A stretch of 64,000 bases of DNA. It comes from Mimachlamys varia (taxonomy: Eukaryota > Mollusca > Bivalvia > Pectinida > Pectinidae). The stretch spans positions 12,147,282 through 12,211,281 of the forward strand of contig OX392536.1 of the NCBI GenBank assembly GCA_947623455.1, given 5' to 3'. The position numbers were made by a program, and so were the translations under genes. Below are positions 12,230-24,944 of the stretch, piece after piece (the first letter of the stretch is position 1; every line of letters starts with the position of its first letter). A model generated the notes under the pieces. That model searched no databases. It had not been told where the DNA came from and was given only the letters and a program-made list of their open reading frames with translations.

Positions 12230-14413
12230 AGAATACCGAAGCGTTAACAAAATCATAATCCGAAAGCAAAATCAATTACATCTGTAAACAAGGGACAAAA
12301 TATGAACAAAGAAAAGATTTATATGGAGACTTTGTAAAAGTACAAGAGAATCAGACCAGGTGTTCCGGAAGAGTAAGCGTCTTCTGCTTCATCGACGACA
12401 TCCGCCATGTAAATCTTTGTTACATCCAAGTAAACATCAAGTTTTCATATCACTTAAAGATACAGAAAATTCCCAAACGAGACAAAGATGGCGACCATAA
12501 AACTTGCCCATAGCGCTGATCAACCTGCATTTCTCGAATCCTTGTGTTGTTAGTTAGTATGTTAGCAGTCGGCTTCGATCACGAAAATCCCGATATTTAG
12601 AGCAAGCCCTAGAATATCAAATCAACTGCGACATGTAAACACAGGTTGGAAAAGCAGGGATGTTACTATCAAGAAATGGAAAATTCACAATCGGAACATG
12701 TAAATTATCACATTTATCATATAGCGTAGTAGTAATCTGTGCATGTTGGTCGTTTAAGTAGAGATCGAGGTAAGCAGCTGCTGTAGAAGAGTTTGTTCTG
12801 TCTTTTACTTCAAGTTCAGAAGGGTATATACGATCAACGTGGTCAGCAAACTTCTTATTGTTTATAGACAATACAACAGCGATATATCTAATAGTGAAAT
12901 TAAAAGATTTGGCAAGGTTTTTGTTACCTGTCCTGATTAGCTTTTCCATAAATTCAGCCTCTTATGAAAACAAAAACAAGTCAGCTAAGAGTGGGCACAG
13001 TTTGTTCCCATGGGAATGCCAACAGCCTGCTGGAAAATTTTTCCTCCGAACTCAACAACAATATTGGTAACCAGGAATTCAATTATCCTTACTATATCTT
13101 CCTCAGTATATTTCCTCTTACCTTTTGTCGTGTTTATCACAAAGTATACTCCAAGATAGATCGCTACCATATATTTGTATCGTCGTCCGCCTTTCTTGGA
13201 GGAGAAAGCTCTCATAACAAGAGATCGAAGACATTCCTTCAATTTTGTATGCGATATGATAGTGTACAGGGTGGAAAAATCAAATGACCGAAAAGACATT
13301 TTTAGGAGGGGTGTTCAAGATTGATAAAAAAAACTCTTTCAGTTTTTCAAAATCCATATCCCATTAATTCCACTTCTGGAGTATACAGTGTCACAATAAG
13401 ACTGAAGCCCTGATTTTATGGTACTACAGATGTAAGAATGGTAGTAAGAAGTTTTGATAATGGCTTGGTCGAGCAATTAGCAGAGCCAGCGATAAAACGT
13501 TGCTTATAAGGATCCTCGTGTAGTTTCGGTATCCAATAAAGACGATGTAGGTCAGCCTCTTGCTCATTAACCGGTACTTGGAAAGATTGATATACAGAAG
13601 CATGGTAAGACAGTATTTCATCTTTCGGAAAACCGGTCAATGTGTAAGTAGGGTTACCTAGGTTATCAAGCAGGCCTTGTTCTTTTTGCAAGCAATGACT
13701 GTAATAACGTTTGAAAACAATGATCAAGTTGTTAGATGCTTTGTCTGCAGATACAACCACATACTTATCATGTACATCGTTGAGTGTTGTTCGAACATTT
13801 GGGTCAAGAAATATCGACTTGTGTTTAGTTTTCATTTGTACCGCAAATTGCTTATTCTTTTGTGAATAGAGGACCAGATAGACTTTACCCACTCTGAAAG
13901 TGAATCCAATTCAGCGTGTTCACGTTTAGTCCATTACCAGGCGTAATCTTCCATCGAGTCCATAAGAATCTTGAAATTCACATTCCTATTGATGGATGGA
14001 TTCTCGCAATACTTAGGACCTGTCATGAAAAGCTCCCGAAGCTTTATGTCGGGGATGATATTAAGATTGCCGGTTACTATATGTCCAGCTGAACCATAGC
14101 AATATGGGGATGAAGAACATGAACATGCTGAAGGAGGAGTCATTCTAAGGTCATCTTTATTAAATTGTTTCAATGTTTGCTTGTAATTGAAAAGCCTTGG
14201 TGCAATAGGAATAGAATAACTGTAGTAAATGATCGATTTACTTTTATATCGGAAGTACGGTGGTATGCTAGCCTGAACAGACTTTTGGTGCAAGATATTG
14301 CTGATGCTAATGATAGGCTTAAAATGTCGAATTTCTGCCACATCATCAAAAATATTTTGGAGACTCGGGGCTAGTTTCCACAGGTCATCCGGAATATGTT
14401 TAGTTTGATTCAT
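12230..14413 (-). mobile_element. Decayed Penelope-like retroelement, longest copy
   Basis: Reading from 14413 down: an N-terminal region with CSCSSSPYCYGSAGHIVTG and GPKYCENPSINRNVNF (13934-14413); a linker with KYVVVSADKASNNLIIVFK and RLYWIPKLHEDPYKQRFIAG (13416-13892); RT motif A as SFDFSTLYT, followed by YKYMVAIYLG and GIPMGTNC (12985-13299); then NKNLAKSFNFTIRY (12617-12949) and the non-coding tail down to about 12230. The pieces sit in different frames, separated by stops and small indels. At the usual YIDD box the copy reads RYIAVVLSINN, so both catalytic Asp residues are lost. No separate endonuclease domain was recognised. It is a dead copy. Confidence 0.82.
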
Positions 14414-14974
14414 TTGCAGAATTGGTAATGTAGCCCTGGGAAGTGAATAAAACGTTGTCTTGACATAGTGTACACCTAATGGTCCATTTGAAGTATTCGT
14501 CAGACTTCAAACTTCACTTTGTATTCCGTCGGACTATTGTAATGTCGATGGCCATCACTACGATGGCGTTTCCTTTTACATTTGTTTGACTGCATACAGA
14601 ACTGGTCTTTATTTTCATCACTCGAGCTCTCTAACTTTTTGACATTTCCTTACTCCACTAAAGAAACGATCGTAAGATCATGTTTGTATCATGTTCTGTG
14701 TTACTTTTATTGTAAATACAGTAATATAATTGTATTGTATGATCGAACTGAAAACAAATATGACAAAGTTTGTACCTTTTATCAAAATCGTGCACATGAT
14801 TTGAATAAAGATAGGTGCGACTTCGCAGGAAACACTACACCGTCCGGAATGTGCTCTTTTGTGTGTGAAGAGTTCAGCGGAAGTGTACATCAGCAAGCTC
14901 AGCTGAGCTTGAACTAGAGATTTGAGCTTGAGATTTGAGACTATTGTAAAAGTACAAGAGAATGTATGTAGTCG
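14414..14974. other. Intergenic region, nothing recognised
   Basis: Overlapping frames at 14582-14917 (+) and 14678-15004 (-) have no recognisable domain. Near 14910 there is a short run of 'gagcttgaactagagattt'-type partial repeats. Confidence 0.45.
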
Positions 14975-15240
14975 GTTATAAAGATGAGCTACAGCTGTAA
15001 CCAATCAGGCACACGGGTATAAAGATCAGGAACAGTTGTAACCAATCAGACACACGGGTATAAAGATCAGGAACAGTTGTAACCAATCAGACACACGGTT
15101 ATAAAGATCAGGAACAGTTGTAACCAATCAGACACACGGTTATAAAGATCAGGAACAGTTGTAACCAATCAGACACACGGTTATAAAGGTGAAGTGTAGT
15201 TGTAGCCAATCAGACACACGGTTATAAAGATCATAAGCTC
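14975..15240 (+). repeat. 41-bp minisatellite, about 6 copies
   Basis: The unit contains 'ggttataaagatcaggaaca' and 'gttgtaaccaatcagacacac'. Copies at 15020, 15061 and 15102 are exactly 41 bp apart. Confidence 0.92.
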
Positions 15241-15339
15241 CTTGGAGCTTGTATTTCGACAAACAAATAGATAAATAACATAAAGTACAAAACTAAATTC
15301 CCATAAAACACTGTTGTACATTACATGCAACACTAAAAA

Positions 15340-15510
15340 GTTGTAACAATCAGATACACGGTTATAAAGGTGGGGTATAGTGGTAACAAATCAGACACAC
15401 GGTTATAAAGATGAGGTTCATTTGTAACCAATCAGACACACTATTATAAAGGTGAGGTATAGTTATAACAAATAAGACAAACTGTTATAAAGCTGAGGTA
15501 TAGTTTTAAT
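15340..15510 (+). repeat. Diverged continuation of the 41-bp minisatellite
   Basis: About four degraded units with 'cacacggttataaag' and 'gtaaccaatcagacac', separated from the main array by roughly 100 bp of unrelated sequence. Confidence 0.8.
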
Positions 15511-16664
15511 GGTAAATAGTGCAATATATAAAACCAAATAAAGAAAGTGTGTCAATTATTCCTGGAATCCAACGGCCCCTGTCAAATATTTGCCTGGAAC
15601 GTGTCAAGGTACGAGCTGAAGGTGTCCCCAGACGATGATTGGTAGAAAATCAATCACAACCACGCCAATCAAACCGGACACTACCAGATATTGTCTCCTA
15701 TTGCGATCTGGATATCTACTTATCTCAGTGTTCGTAATCAGCGTCTGTCACACTAGCGATGTATGGCCCTTACACACGGTCATGTGTGCCTCTTTATGAG
15801 GTAGACCGACTGGTGCCGGGATGAAGGATGTCTGTTTTTGAGATCTGGAGCAATACTTGATTAGTGTCGTGTGATTTAAATGTATGTTAATTAAATATCA
15901 TTATTTTGTTTTATTACTATACACGGACCTAACCCATTTAAGGCATAGTTGATATGATATATTTTACCTGTATGACTAGTAAGTCAGTACAGTTACCGAT
16001 AGTGTCCTGGACACTTTTGTTTTTCATATAGAACAATTTAGCGAATTATATAACCAAGATGCTAAATGAAGCTTTTAAGATATTGATAATTCTGGCGAGG
16101 CCTACGTCACCGATGTGATGCTGACTAACGTATACTACCACAAGCAGTGATATTGTGTTGTCAGTTTTCGGTATCCATGGATTCGGACAATCTGTGTTTC
16201 TTGGGGCACATTTTTTAACCTGACAAATCTTTTATAACCGATGTACTGTGATACTAGTCTGTCGAATCAAAGGTTATACTTTCAGTCTTGACAGAATGAC
16301 AGGATGTTGTCCGAATTTAATCTTAAGCATCCTTGGATTAAGAAAATCAAGTTTGTATTTACGGTGGTTCTGGCTCCCTGGGGCTAAAAGGACGGAGAGC
16401 AATAGGAGAAATATAGTAAATTCTTTAATAGTTTTTCTTCTTCTAAAAGGAAGGCAGGATATGTGAGGAAACAGTTTTGTACAATAAGTGGTTCTGACCT
16501 CCATGGTAGGTGGGTCTTACATTTTATCAGTATGGTGTGTCATACTTCAAAATGGAAGGACTAACCCCGAGAGAAGAGGGACTAAAAAGAAGTTTTATTT
16601 CGCTTAAAAATCATTGGGATCCCAATACTACAACTATAAAAACAATTGCTGGACTTTACTTCTC
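15511..16664. other. Intergenic region, nothing recognised
   Basis: Opposed short frames near 16250-16500 look fortuitous. No repeat family was identified. Confidence 0.45.
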
Positions 16665-16885
16665 TGAGGTCTGGCCCCACCACAGGGCTTAATCCTGGGC
16701 CATAATAAGTTTAGGTCTGGCCCCACCATAGGACTAAATCCTGGGCTATAACACTCCGATGTCTGGCCCCACCACAGGACTAAATCCTGGGCTATAACAC
16801 TCAGATGTCTGGCCCTACCACAGGACTAAATCCTGGGCTATAACACTCTGAGGTTTGGCCTCACCACAGCACTAAATTCTGGGCC
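16665..16885 (+). repeat. 46-bp minisatellite, about 5 copies
   Basis: The unit contains 'gtctggccccaccacaggac' and 'taaatcctgggctataacac'. The spacing between 16741 and 16787 is 46 bp. Edge copies are more diverged. Confidence 0.9.
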
Positions 16886-17513
16886 ATATTAAGGCCTTGC
16901 TCAATTGTTATACCATTTCAATATTGAGCCTGATCACAAACTAAAATGACCAACATACAGTCATATCAAAAATTGACCGCGAAGTTTGTTATTGCCATAT
17001 ATATATATAAAAAAGTGGGAAACTTTCGGGTTTGTATCACCAATACCTGTAATAATTCAATATCTCTTTTAAAGGCCCAATATACGTAAATTTCGGCAAA
17101 ACTTGAAGCGAAATCAAGCCTAGTTAAGATTAACTCATATCAGCAATACTCAAGATGAATTCTTACGCAGTTTCCGGTACAGCAGCAGTTGAAACTCGGT
17201 ATTAGTAAATACGCGTCCATTTTAAACTTTCTTCTAACTTCGGCTTGTTGTTGAAGTGGGCCACACCTGACTTATTTCAACTCTTTGGAATTTTCTGTCA
17301 AGAGATCGCTCAGGTTTACTTCGTTTTAGACTTATTTTTGCATGGTTATCTACTAGATTTGTTTTCATAATTTTCCTGAAGTTACGTTCATTGTTTTTAT
17401 GTATATTCGGCCTTTAAAGATTAGCAAACAGTGAAAAGAAAAGTACGTGCACATTTGAGGATAGGCGATTTCATTTTCATAAATATATTGCTGAAGATTT
17501 TTTTCTAGCTTAC
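16886..17513. other. Intergenic region, nothing recognised
   Basis: AT-rich with a short TA run near 16990. No supported gene. Confidence 0.45.
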
Positions 17514-17749
17514 CTTCATTGTATCAGTAACTCGGTCGAGTCTTTTGCTATTGAGTTGATGATAAACTACTTGCATTTTATAACTTTGTGTATGTACTGG
17601 TGGAGGTTTATGTCTGACACCTCCGTGGTTCCTGATAATGATATACCGAATCCTCGGGATGAAACAATCAATACAGCCGGAATCTACAAACCGGTATCTG
17701 TATTGTATTCCTCCTAAGGCCGAGTGGCCAGCGGCTGTCAATGTCAGCA
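17514..17749 (-). CDS. Candidate internal exon, product not recognised
   Basis: On the minus strand a 236-bp open segment is bounded by an acceptor-like 'gttataaacag' and a donor-like 'aatgaag|gtaagc'. Its frame reads LTLTAAGHSALGGIQYRYRF, then DSGCIDCFIPR and HQLNSKRLDRVTDTMK, with two cysteines three apart and no stop until the putative intron. Codon use looks balanced compared with the surrounding AT-rich DNA. I do not recognise the family, found no partner exons nearby, and cannot exclude chance. The tandem arrays at 18.0-20.3 kb lie upstream of it on that strand. Confidence 0.35.
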
Positions 17750-17999
17750 CTGTTTATAACAGGAAATGACTGAATTTAGTGTCAGACGTGCTTCACAAAC
17801 ATTGGTTCCGGCCTGGCCATGTCATAGATTGTCCGGGTCCTACTTTAATGCACATGGAGATGAATACAGCATCCATTTTAGTGACGTCTAAAGATGGAAG
17901 CCAATATGTGGTAACTCAGTGACCAGTCTTGCCAATATTTTTTGAAAGATTAATTTCAGCAATTTTCATTTTTTATTGCTTAGACACGGAGACAAAAAA

Positions 18000-18215
18000 A
18001 TGACAGCAAGGAAACCAAGGAGTACCGCAAGGTCAAACAGGATACAAGGTACCGCAAGGTCAAACAGGATACAAGGTACATGTATATCTGAAAACGAAAA
18101 CATTCAATTATATCTACAAAATGACAGCAAGGAAACCAAGGAGTACCGCAAGGTCAAACAGGATACAAGGTACATGTATATCTGAAAACGAAAACATTCA
18201 ATTATATCTACAAAA
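18000..18215 (+). repeat. Two-copy tandem duplication (about 95-120 bp)
   Basis: The segment starting 'atgacagcaaggaaaccaag' occurs at about 18000 and 18120. The first copy has an extra internal duplication of 'gtaccgcaaggtcaaacagg'. Both end with 'caattatatctacaaaatga'. Confidence 0.88.
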
Positions 18216-18424
18216 TGACAATAACAAGATATCAAAAGCAAGAAATTTAGCTGAAACAAAATACAAGTAGCAAGTTTTTGGGTACCAGAAAAAATGAAAA
18301 CGTGACGAGATATCGACAAATATCGAGTTATATTGTGGGGTCGGGGTAACAATCAATTAGGAAATGACAGAGAGGAGCACGGGCTAGAGAAGATAGCGAG
18401 TACAAAACATCACAGTACAGGAAA

Positions 18425-20290
18425 ACGTGGAGAACATACTGGCAGCAAGGAGAAAGTACGGCCACACGACAGAATACTGGCAGCAAGGAAAAAGTACAGC
18501 CAAACTACAGAATACTGGCAGCAAGGAGAAAGTACTGACACACGACAGAATACTGGCAGCAAGGAGAAAGTACTGAAACACGACAGAATACTGGCAGCAA
18601 GGAAAAAGTACGGCAAAACGACAGAATACTGGCAGCAAGGAGAAAGTACGGCCACACGACAGAATACTGGCGGCAAGGAGAAAGTACTGACACACGACAG
18701 AATACTGGCAGCAAGAAGAAGGACAACCAAAATACAGAATACTGGCAGCAAGGAGAAAGTACTGACACACGACAGAATACTGGCAGCAAGGAGAAAGTAC
18801 TGACACACGACTAAATACTGGCAGCAAGAAGAAGGACAACCAAAATACAGAATACTGGCAGCAAGGAAAAAGTACTGACACACGACAGAATACTGGCAGC
18901 AAGGAGAAAGTACTGACACACGACAGAATACTGGCAGCAAGAAGAAGGACAACCAAAATACAGAATACTGGCAGCAAGGAGAGAGTACAGACAAACAACA
19001 GAATACTGGGATCAAGGAGAAAGTACTGACACACGACAGAATACTGGCAGCAAGGAAAAAGTACAGAAAAACTACAGAATATTGGCAACAAGGAAAAAGT
19101 ACGGCAAAACGACAGAATACTGGCAGCAAGGAAAAAGTACAGAAAAACTACAGAATACTGGCAGCAAGGAAAAAGTACGGCAAAACGACAGAATACTGGC
19201 AGCAAGGAAAAAGTACTGACACAAGACAGAATACTGGCAGCAAGGAGAAAGTACTGACACACGACAAAATACTGGCAGCAAGAAGAAGGACAACCAAAAT
19301 ACAGAATACTGGCAGCAAGGAGAGAGTAAAGACAAACGACAGAATACGTGGATCAAGGAGAAAGTACTGACACACGACAGAATACTGGCAGCAAGGAAAA
19401 AGTACGGCAAAACTACAAATTACTGGCAGCAAGGAGAAAGTACAGCCAAACAAAAGATTACTGGCAGCAAGGAAAAAATACAGCTAAACTACAAATTACT
19501 TGGATCAAAGAGAAAGTCCGACTAACAGCAGAATACTGGCAGTAAGGAAAAATCATAGACTAAAGAGAGAATAGTGGCAGCGAGGGGAAAGAACAGTTAA
19601 ACTATACAATACTGGGATCAAGGAGAAAGTGCATCCAAACTACAGAATCTGGCATCAAGGAGAAAGTGCAGTCAAACTACACAATACTGGGATCAAGGAG
19701 AAAGTGCAGTCAAACTACACAATACTGGGATCAAGGAGAATGTACAGACAAACTACAGAATACTGGCATCAAGGAGAAAGTACAGACAAACTACACAATA
19801 CTGGGATCAAGGAGAAAGTGCAGTCAAACTACACAATACTGGGATCAAGGAGAATGTACAGACAAACTACAGAATACTGGCATCAAGGAGAAAAGTAAAG
19901 CAAAACAACAAAATACTGGCATCAAGGAGAAAGTGCAGCCAAACTACAGAATACTGGCATCAAGGAGAAAGTGCAGCCAAACTACAGAATACTGGCATCA
20001 AGGAGAAAGTGCAGCCAAACTACAGAATACTGGCATCAAGGAGAAAAGTAAAGCAAAACAACAAAATACTGGCATCAAGGAGAAAAGTGAAGCAAAACGA
20101 CAAAATGCTGGCATCAAGGAGAAAGTACAGCCAAAATACAGAATACTGGCAGCAAGGAGAAAGTACTGACACACGACAGAATACTGGCAGCAAGGAGAAA
20201 GTACGGGCAAACGACAGAATACTGGCAGCAAGGAGAAAGTACAGCCAAACAAAAGAATACTGACAGCAAAGGGAAAGTACAGCAAACCGA
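18425..20290 (+). repeat. 38-bp minisatellite, about 49 copies
   Basis: The unit is built on 'aatactggcagcaaggagaa' plus 'agtactgacacacgacag'. From 19600 to 20120 most units carry 'ggcatcaagg' or 'gggatcaagg' in place of 'ggcagcaagg', and small blocks of unit types repeat in order. Long minus-strand frames (LLPVFCRVSVLSPCCQYS) are by-products of the repeat. Confidence 0.94.
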
Positions 20291-20925
20291 CAGAAGGATA
20301 CAGGATGCAAGGGGGAAATCCAATCAGAAAAACAGATGGACACAAAACCAGGACACCAAAAGAAGGAGAGAGATCGCAAATGGCTCCGTAACATTGACAC
20401 AAGCATTGACACCAGGCGCCAAGGTAAGAAAGATGATGGGCGAGATTAAAACAGTTTTAGAAATGGCAGCGTGCAGAAGGAAACTATATGTACATCCATG
20501 TAATAGCTACTTAGAATCTGCCGTTTTTCTGTCAGGTAAGTCAATCAATACATATCTCAAATATTCAAATCATTAGGCGATACAAATGTACTTATATAAT
20601 TGTGTCCGGTAAGGGTATTCTCCATTTTTAGGCCCTGCTAACACCAGGTTTTGAATGGGGTTAACATATACAACTACGAATCAGGGGAAATAAGTGTAAA
20701 CATTATCCTGATCTGTATTGCCATAGGCCCACCAATATATATCGGACACTGGGAAAGACGCAGTCGTGGGCTCTTCATTACACATACAAATAAGATAATC
20801 CATCAATTTTACGAAAGTTTGATTAAAACGGATCGAGAAAAAAAAAACGATTTGTCAATGCGAGTTTAATATGATATAGCTTTTGCCCGGCGTGAAGTCG
20901 ATTGTAGTGTGCGTACATTAGTTTA
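20291..20925. other. Intergenic region, nothing recognised
   Basis: Short frames at 20394-20576 and 20651-20869 have no recognisable features. Confidence 0.45.
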
Positions 20926-21575
20926 CGTACATCACAGGCTTAAATAGTTTACGTACATGTAGATTACGCACATCACAGGGTTAAATAAGATATAGCTTTA
21001 GTCCAGCGTATAGGTCATTTGTAGGTACCGTAGTTTACGCACATCACAGGGTTAAATAAGATATAGCTTTAGTCCAGCGTATAGGTCATTTGTAGGTACC
21101 GTAGTTTACGCACATCACAGGGTTAAATAAGATATAGCTTTAGTCCAGCGTATAGGTCATTTGTAGGTACCGTAGTTTACGCACATCACAGGGTTAAATA
21201 AGATATAGCTTTAGTCCAGCGTATAGGTCATTTGTAGGTACCGTCGTTTACGCACATCACAGGGTTAAATAAGATATAGCTTTAGTCCAGCGTATAGGTC
21301 ATTTGTAGGTACCGTAGTTTACACACATCACAGGGTTAAATAAGATATAGCTTTAGTCTAGCGTATAGGTCATTTGTAGGTACCGTAGTTTACGCACATC
21401 ACAGGGTTAAATAAGATATAGCTTTAGTCCAGCGTATAGGTCATTTGTAGGTACCGTCGTTTACACACATCACAGGGTTAAATAAGATATAGCTTTAGTC
21501 CAGCGTATAGGTCATTTGTAGGTACCGTAGTTTACGCACATCACAGGGTTAAGTAAGATATAACTTTTGTCCGGT
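20926..21575 (+). repeat. 71-bp minisatellite, about 9 copies
   Basis: The unit contains 'gtttacgcacatcacagggt', 'taaataagatatagcttta' and 'gtccagcgtataggtcattt'. The spacing between 21029 and 21100 is 71 bp. Inner copies are almost identical and edge copies are diverged. Confidence 0.94.
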
Positions 21576-21634
21576 GTATAGGTCGTTTTTAGTATTGTTA
21601 ACGATGACATAAGATGTAAGCCGTCTTTGTCAGT

Positions 21635-21705
21635 CCGATCGGGGAATCGAACCCCGGCCACCTTAAGCTTGGTGATCCCCGGAACCGACCCTGTAATGAT
21701 GTAAA
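21635..21705 (-). mobile_element. tRNA-like T-arm, probable SINE fragment
   Basis: On the minus strand 'cggggttcgattccccg' makes a perfect 5-bp T stem with a 7-base loop and a good B box. Upstream bases do not fold into a convincing anticodon arm, so a tRNA-derived SINE or decayed tRNA is likelier than a working tRNA gene. Confidence 0.5.
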
Positions 21706-23042
21706 CGTGTTCTGTGGTCTAGTATGACAACATACACTGTATCTTTAAACTGATTTTCATCAGACGTGGTATGGGTAAGTGTTTTTCGCCATCTTCTTAA
21801 TAAAGCAGTACACCTGTACGTTTACGTTACATCCCTGTGAAGTGTTGTAAGTGCATAATATTTCATTCAGTTCAATTTTATTAACCTTATAATTAAAGAT
21901 CCTAATCTAAAATATGGACTGCTAGATTTGAGCTGTGCCTTCCTGAACACTGATGTTACCACTGTAAGGGGGATAACGCCTACGAAATAGCAATCTTACT
22001 TTTAGTTACTAATGCACAATTTTGAATTAATAAAAATAGAACCAGAAGCGCAAATGTCAGGTAGCCGCGGTAAACAAATATTGGCTGGCGAAAACAGAGT
22101 CACAAGAATAGACAAGAAAGAAACTGAAAGAGACTATTGAAAGATCGGAACAGATTCATCTGACCAACAAAAAGAAATACGACACCATCAAAGAAGACCA
22201 AGACTATGGTTTGACGGACGAAGTGTGGTTGAGTTGACAGTGCTTTCGGAAAACAAAAACGTACAGCTGATACGTATACGTTCTTCATTCACGTACACTG
22301 TAAGATTATGTTCGTTAAAGCTTGTTAAAACATAATCTTACATAATAATATATATTTTGACAATTTTCCAATTTCTTGTGTTTTTAAACTTAAATAATTC
22401 TATCCATTTGAACATTCGAAGTTTTTTATAATAGATTTTTTTCAAAAATATTTTCTTTAATTTAGAGAAACGTGGGTATTTCAACATGAAATCGAACTTA
22501 TCTTCAACTTTATCTGAATTACAAATTGTATAAAATCTAAACTCACCTACGCTAGTTAGACCGTTGATGCTTAGAGAAAACTATCCAAAATGAAATTCTA
22601 TTATACAGTATAAAATTCATCCTTAGGTGTCTGTCTATCTACGACAATAGTGTGTCCAAAAACATTACAAAGTTTTGACGTACGACTGACTCAGTCGGCG
22701 CGACGATGACCTTCTTTGATATAACTTATACACGTTACAGGTATTCGCTGTACACTAACTTCACAATGATATTCTGGCTAGTGTTTACTCTGTGGTGAGG
22801 CATTTCCTAATTGAACCTTACACTGGTCCTAAACGAGGCCTGGTTTAACCGAGATCAGTACTTGGTTATACAGGAAACACAACTTTGAATTAGTTTAAAG
22901 TGAAGGAAGTACTCTAGTATGTAGTCGTGGTTTAAACTGTGTGGGTATACAGTAATACACATATAAAAAGGTGCAGCACATGTGAAAGAGAGTGTGTGTG
23001 TTTGTATGCGCTAGGTTCATTCCACACACATATGTATATGGT
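21706..23042. other. Intergenic region with one small hairpin
   Basis: A 12-bp inverted repeat, 'taagattatgtt' at 22301 and 'aacataatctta' at 22329, could form a hairpin. The 'aaaaggtgcagcacatgtg' at about 22965 is a fragment of the dispersed repeat seen at 6.6, 34.9 and 47.7 kb. No gene was supported. Confidence 0.5.
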
Positions 23043-23550
23043 TGAATTCATAGCGCTAATTGAAAACAAAACTCTCAAATACCGCAGGTATGTGGTTATT
23101 CTAGTTAAACAATGATAACCACAGTTCAACAATCAGATGATGATATACGATGACATTGGAGCAATGGGTAATACGCTACTAGGAAATACGTGAGGGAAAT
23201 CCCCAGTAGTTATAAATATCTGATGACGTGCCCTTTCTCGATAAACTCTCGCTTCCATGAATAGCTTGTTAAATAAGATCGCAAGTTATTTCTTTTTCGT
23301 ACAATTCTCCGAACTTCCCAAAGCGAGTTTATATCTTAAAGTGATGGTGCTTTAACTTCGCAGGTAAGTTCTTTTTTAACCAATATTGGTGATGCTTACA
23401 ACGTGCTTGTGAATGAAGAGCTGTTATTATTGTTACAGTATTGTAATCGTATCTGTATGTATTAGAAAATGTCTTTACATCAGCCATCTCGATTAATATA
23501 ACTATTGTGTAGCATGAAGGTCCTACACCCTCACCGTATGGAATATCCAG
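23043..23550 (+). repeat. Direct repeat module, copy 1 (partner at 26280)
   Basis: About 500 bp matching 26280-26750 along its length with many substitutions and small indels. Shared landmarks in order: 'gaattcat', 'gtatgtggt', 'gagcaatgg', 'gttataaatatc', 'cttttctcgataaac', 'gcgagtttatatctt', 'ggtaagtt', 'ttacagtattgtaa', 'catcagccatctc'. A promoter-like segment within it is listed separately. Confidence 0.85.
23211..23363 (+). promoter_or_regulatory. Possible TATA promoter and non-coding first exon, copy 1
   Basis: TATA-like 'tataaatatc' at 23211-23220 is followed about 140 bp later by the donor-like 'cttcgcag|gtaagtt' (exon end 23363). A transcript starting near 23240 would give a first exon of roughly 120 bp. 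The SLC17 gene at 30.8 kb has an acceptor 13 bp before its ATG and so needs an upstream 5' exon; this module is a candidate. That link is inference. Confidence 0.35.
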
Positions 23551-24944
23551 CGTTTCCGCCTAAACTTTGATTTTGTCTGACACTAGACGACAAATAGAAA
23601 GTCAGTAAAACGAAACAAAAATTCCCCATGGTGCGCTGTATTTTGTGAAAAATGACAAACTTCCAATTTTAATTATAAAAACTTGTAAGCTTTATAAATA
23701 TCGATGAAGAATATAGCAATTAATGTATATCGTATCGTATTGATAAGAAATGGAATATTAGGATATTCACTTAAATTCAATGAGTTCTTCTTTAGCACGA
23801 GTTTTTTGTTTGTATATCGTTTATGAATGACAGGCGTAAATGCTATATAGTTTGTTTACAAAGAAAACAAAGTTGTAGTGTAGGTGATGGTTGTTATGAT
23901 ATGATTCATATTAAGAGCCGTCAACTAGATAAAAGAGTAAGACATTTTGTCATATTAGGAGCTAGGAGTAGTAATATTAAGAAAAATTAAACATGTTTTT
24001 CTTAATGAGCAATAGACATAACTTCATGTATAATGGTGGGCTTATTTAAATGTGAATATATTCGCGGATATTTGATGCCATTGAAATGAGCGAAAATGTC
24101 TACACCACGAAAAATTCCACTTTTACAGTACATTGTAGGAGAAATAATTAATAATTATTTGTCTGTGCTAGTTAGCGAGAAGAACCAGGAACTATAATAT
24201 ATTTTGGAACATTTTCTTTAGGCTGGTAATGTCAATAAACTAGAAGTTATCTAACACAACCAATAGGATATTAAAGTGTGACGTTTCGATGACTACTTTG
24301 TCCCCTGTGAAGCGTATTAGTACTGAGAGAGACGTATATAGTGTACATATGTACGAGATTGGTTGAGATTTTCTTTTCATACCTCTGTACCGAAAAAAGG
24401 GCGAAAAAAGTGACGTCACAATACGGCAATTGACGTTGCCTATTGATTTGTAAAAAAGAGAATCCGATATAAGACCAGTCAAATTTAACAGAAACATGTT
24501 TTGAATTTGAAAATGAGTTTCAAAAGTTACTTAAAAGCGTTAACGTCAATTATTTTTCAGTTTCATAGAGTTATGAATAAACTTTTGTAAGAATACGCTA
24601 CGCGCATTTATACAGTTAGCAAGTTTTTTTTCATACCCCAATGAAACTAAAAAAATTGTCATCAATACTTAAATGGCTATCAATTTTCAAGTATGAAACA
24701 TCTATTTGAATAAAAAAAAATTCAGTTTCATTAAAGTTTCAAAGCCATAAAGAAAAAAATATCTAATGCTACATGTATAAGTGGTCGTGAAGATTTACCT
24801 TTGAAATATTTTGACGTAAGTATGATACGGATATCATTGTCAAAGAAGAAGTGGTATACAGTTTCAATATTAGTCTTACGAGAATACATACACAATGTAG
24901 CTATATAGGTGAATTGGTGAAGAGGTTGAAGTTAAGATTGCTAG
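23551..24944. other. Intergenic region, nothing recognised
   Basis: AT-rich. It holds one arm (24252-24272) of a perfect 21-bp inverted repeat with 25744-25764, and a palindromic 'gtgacgtcac' at about 24411. The 85-codon minus-strand frame at 24240-24497 is not recognised. Confidence 0.45.

Noticed and set aside
18384..20412. Minus-strand frames of repeated LLPVFCRVSVLSPCCQYS and plus-strand counterparts
   Set aside because: They are produced by the 38-bp minisatellite. 38 is not a multiple of three, so three frames rotate along the array.
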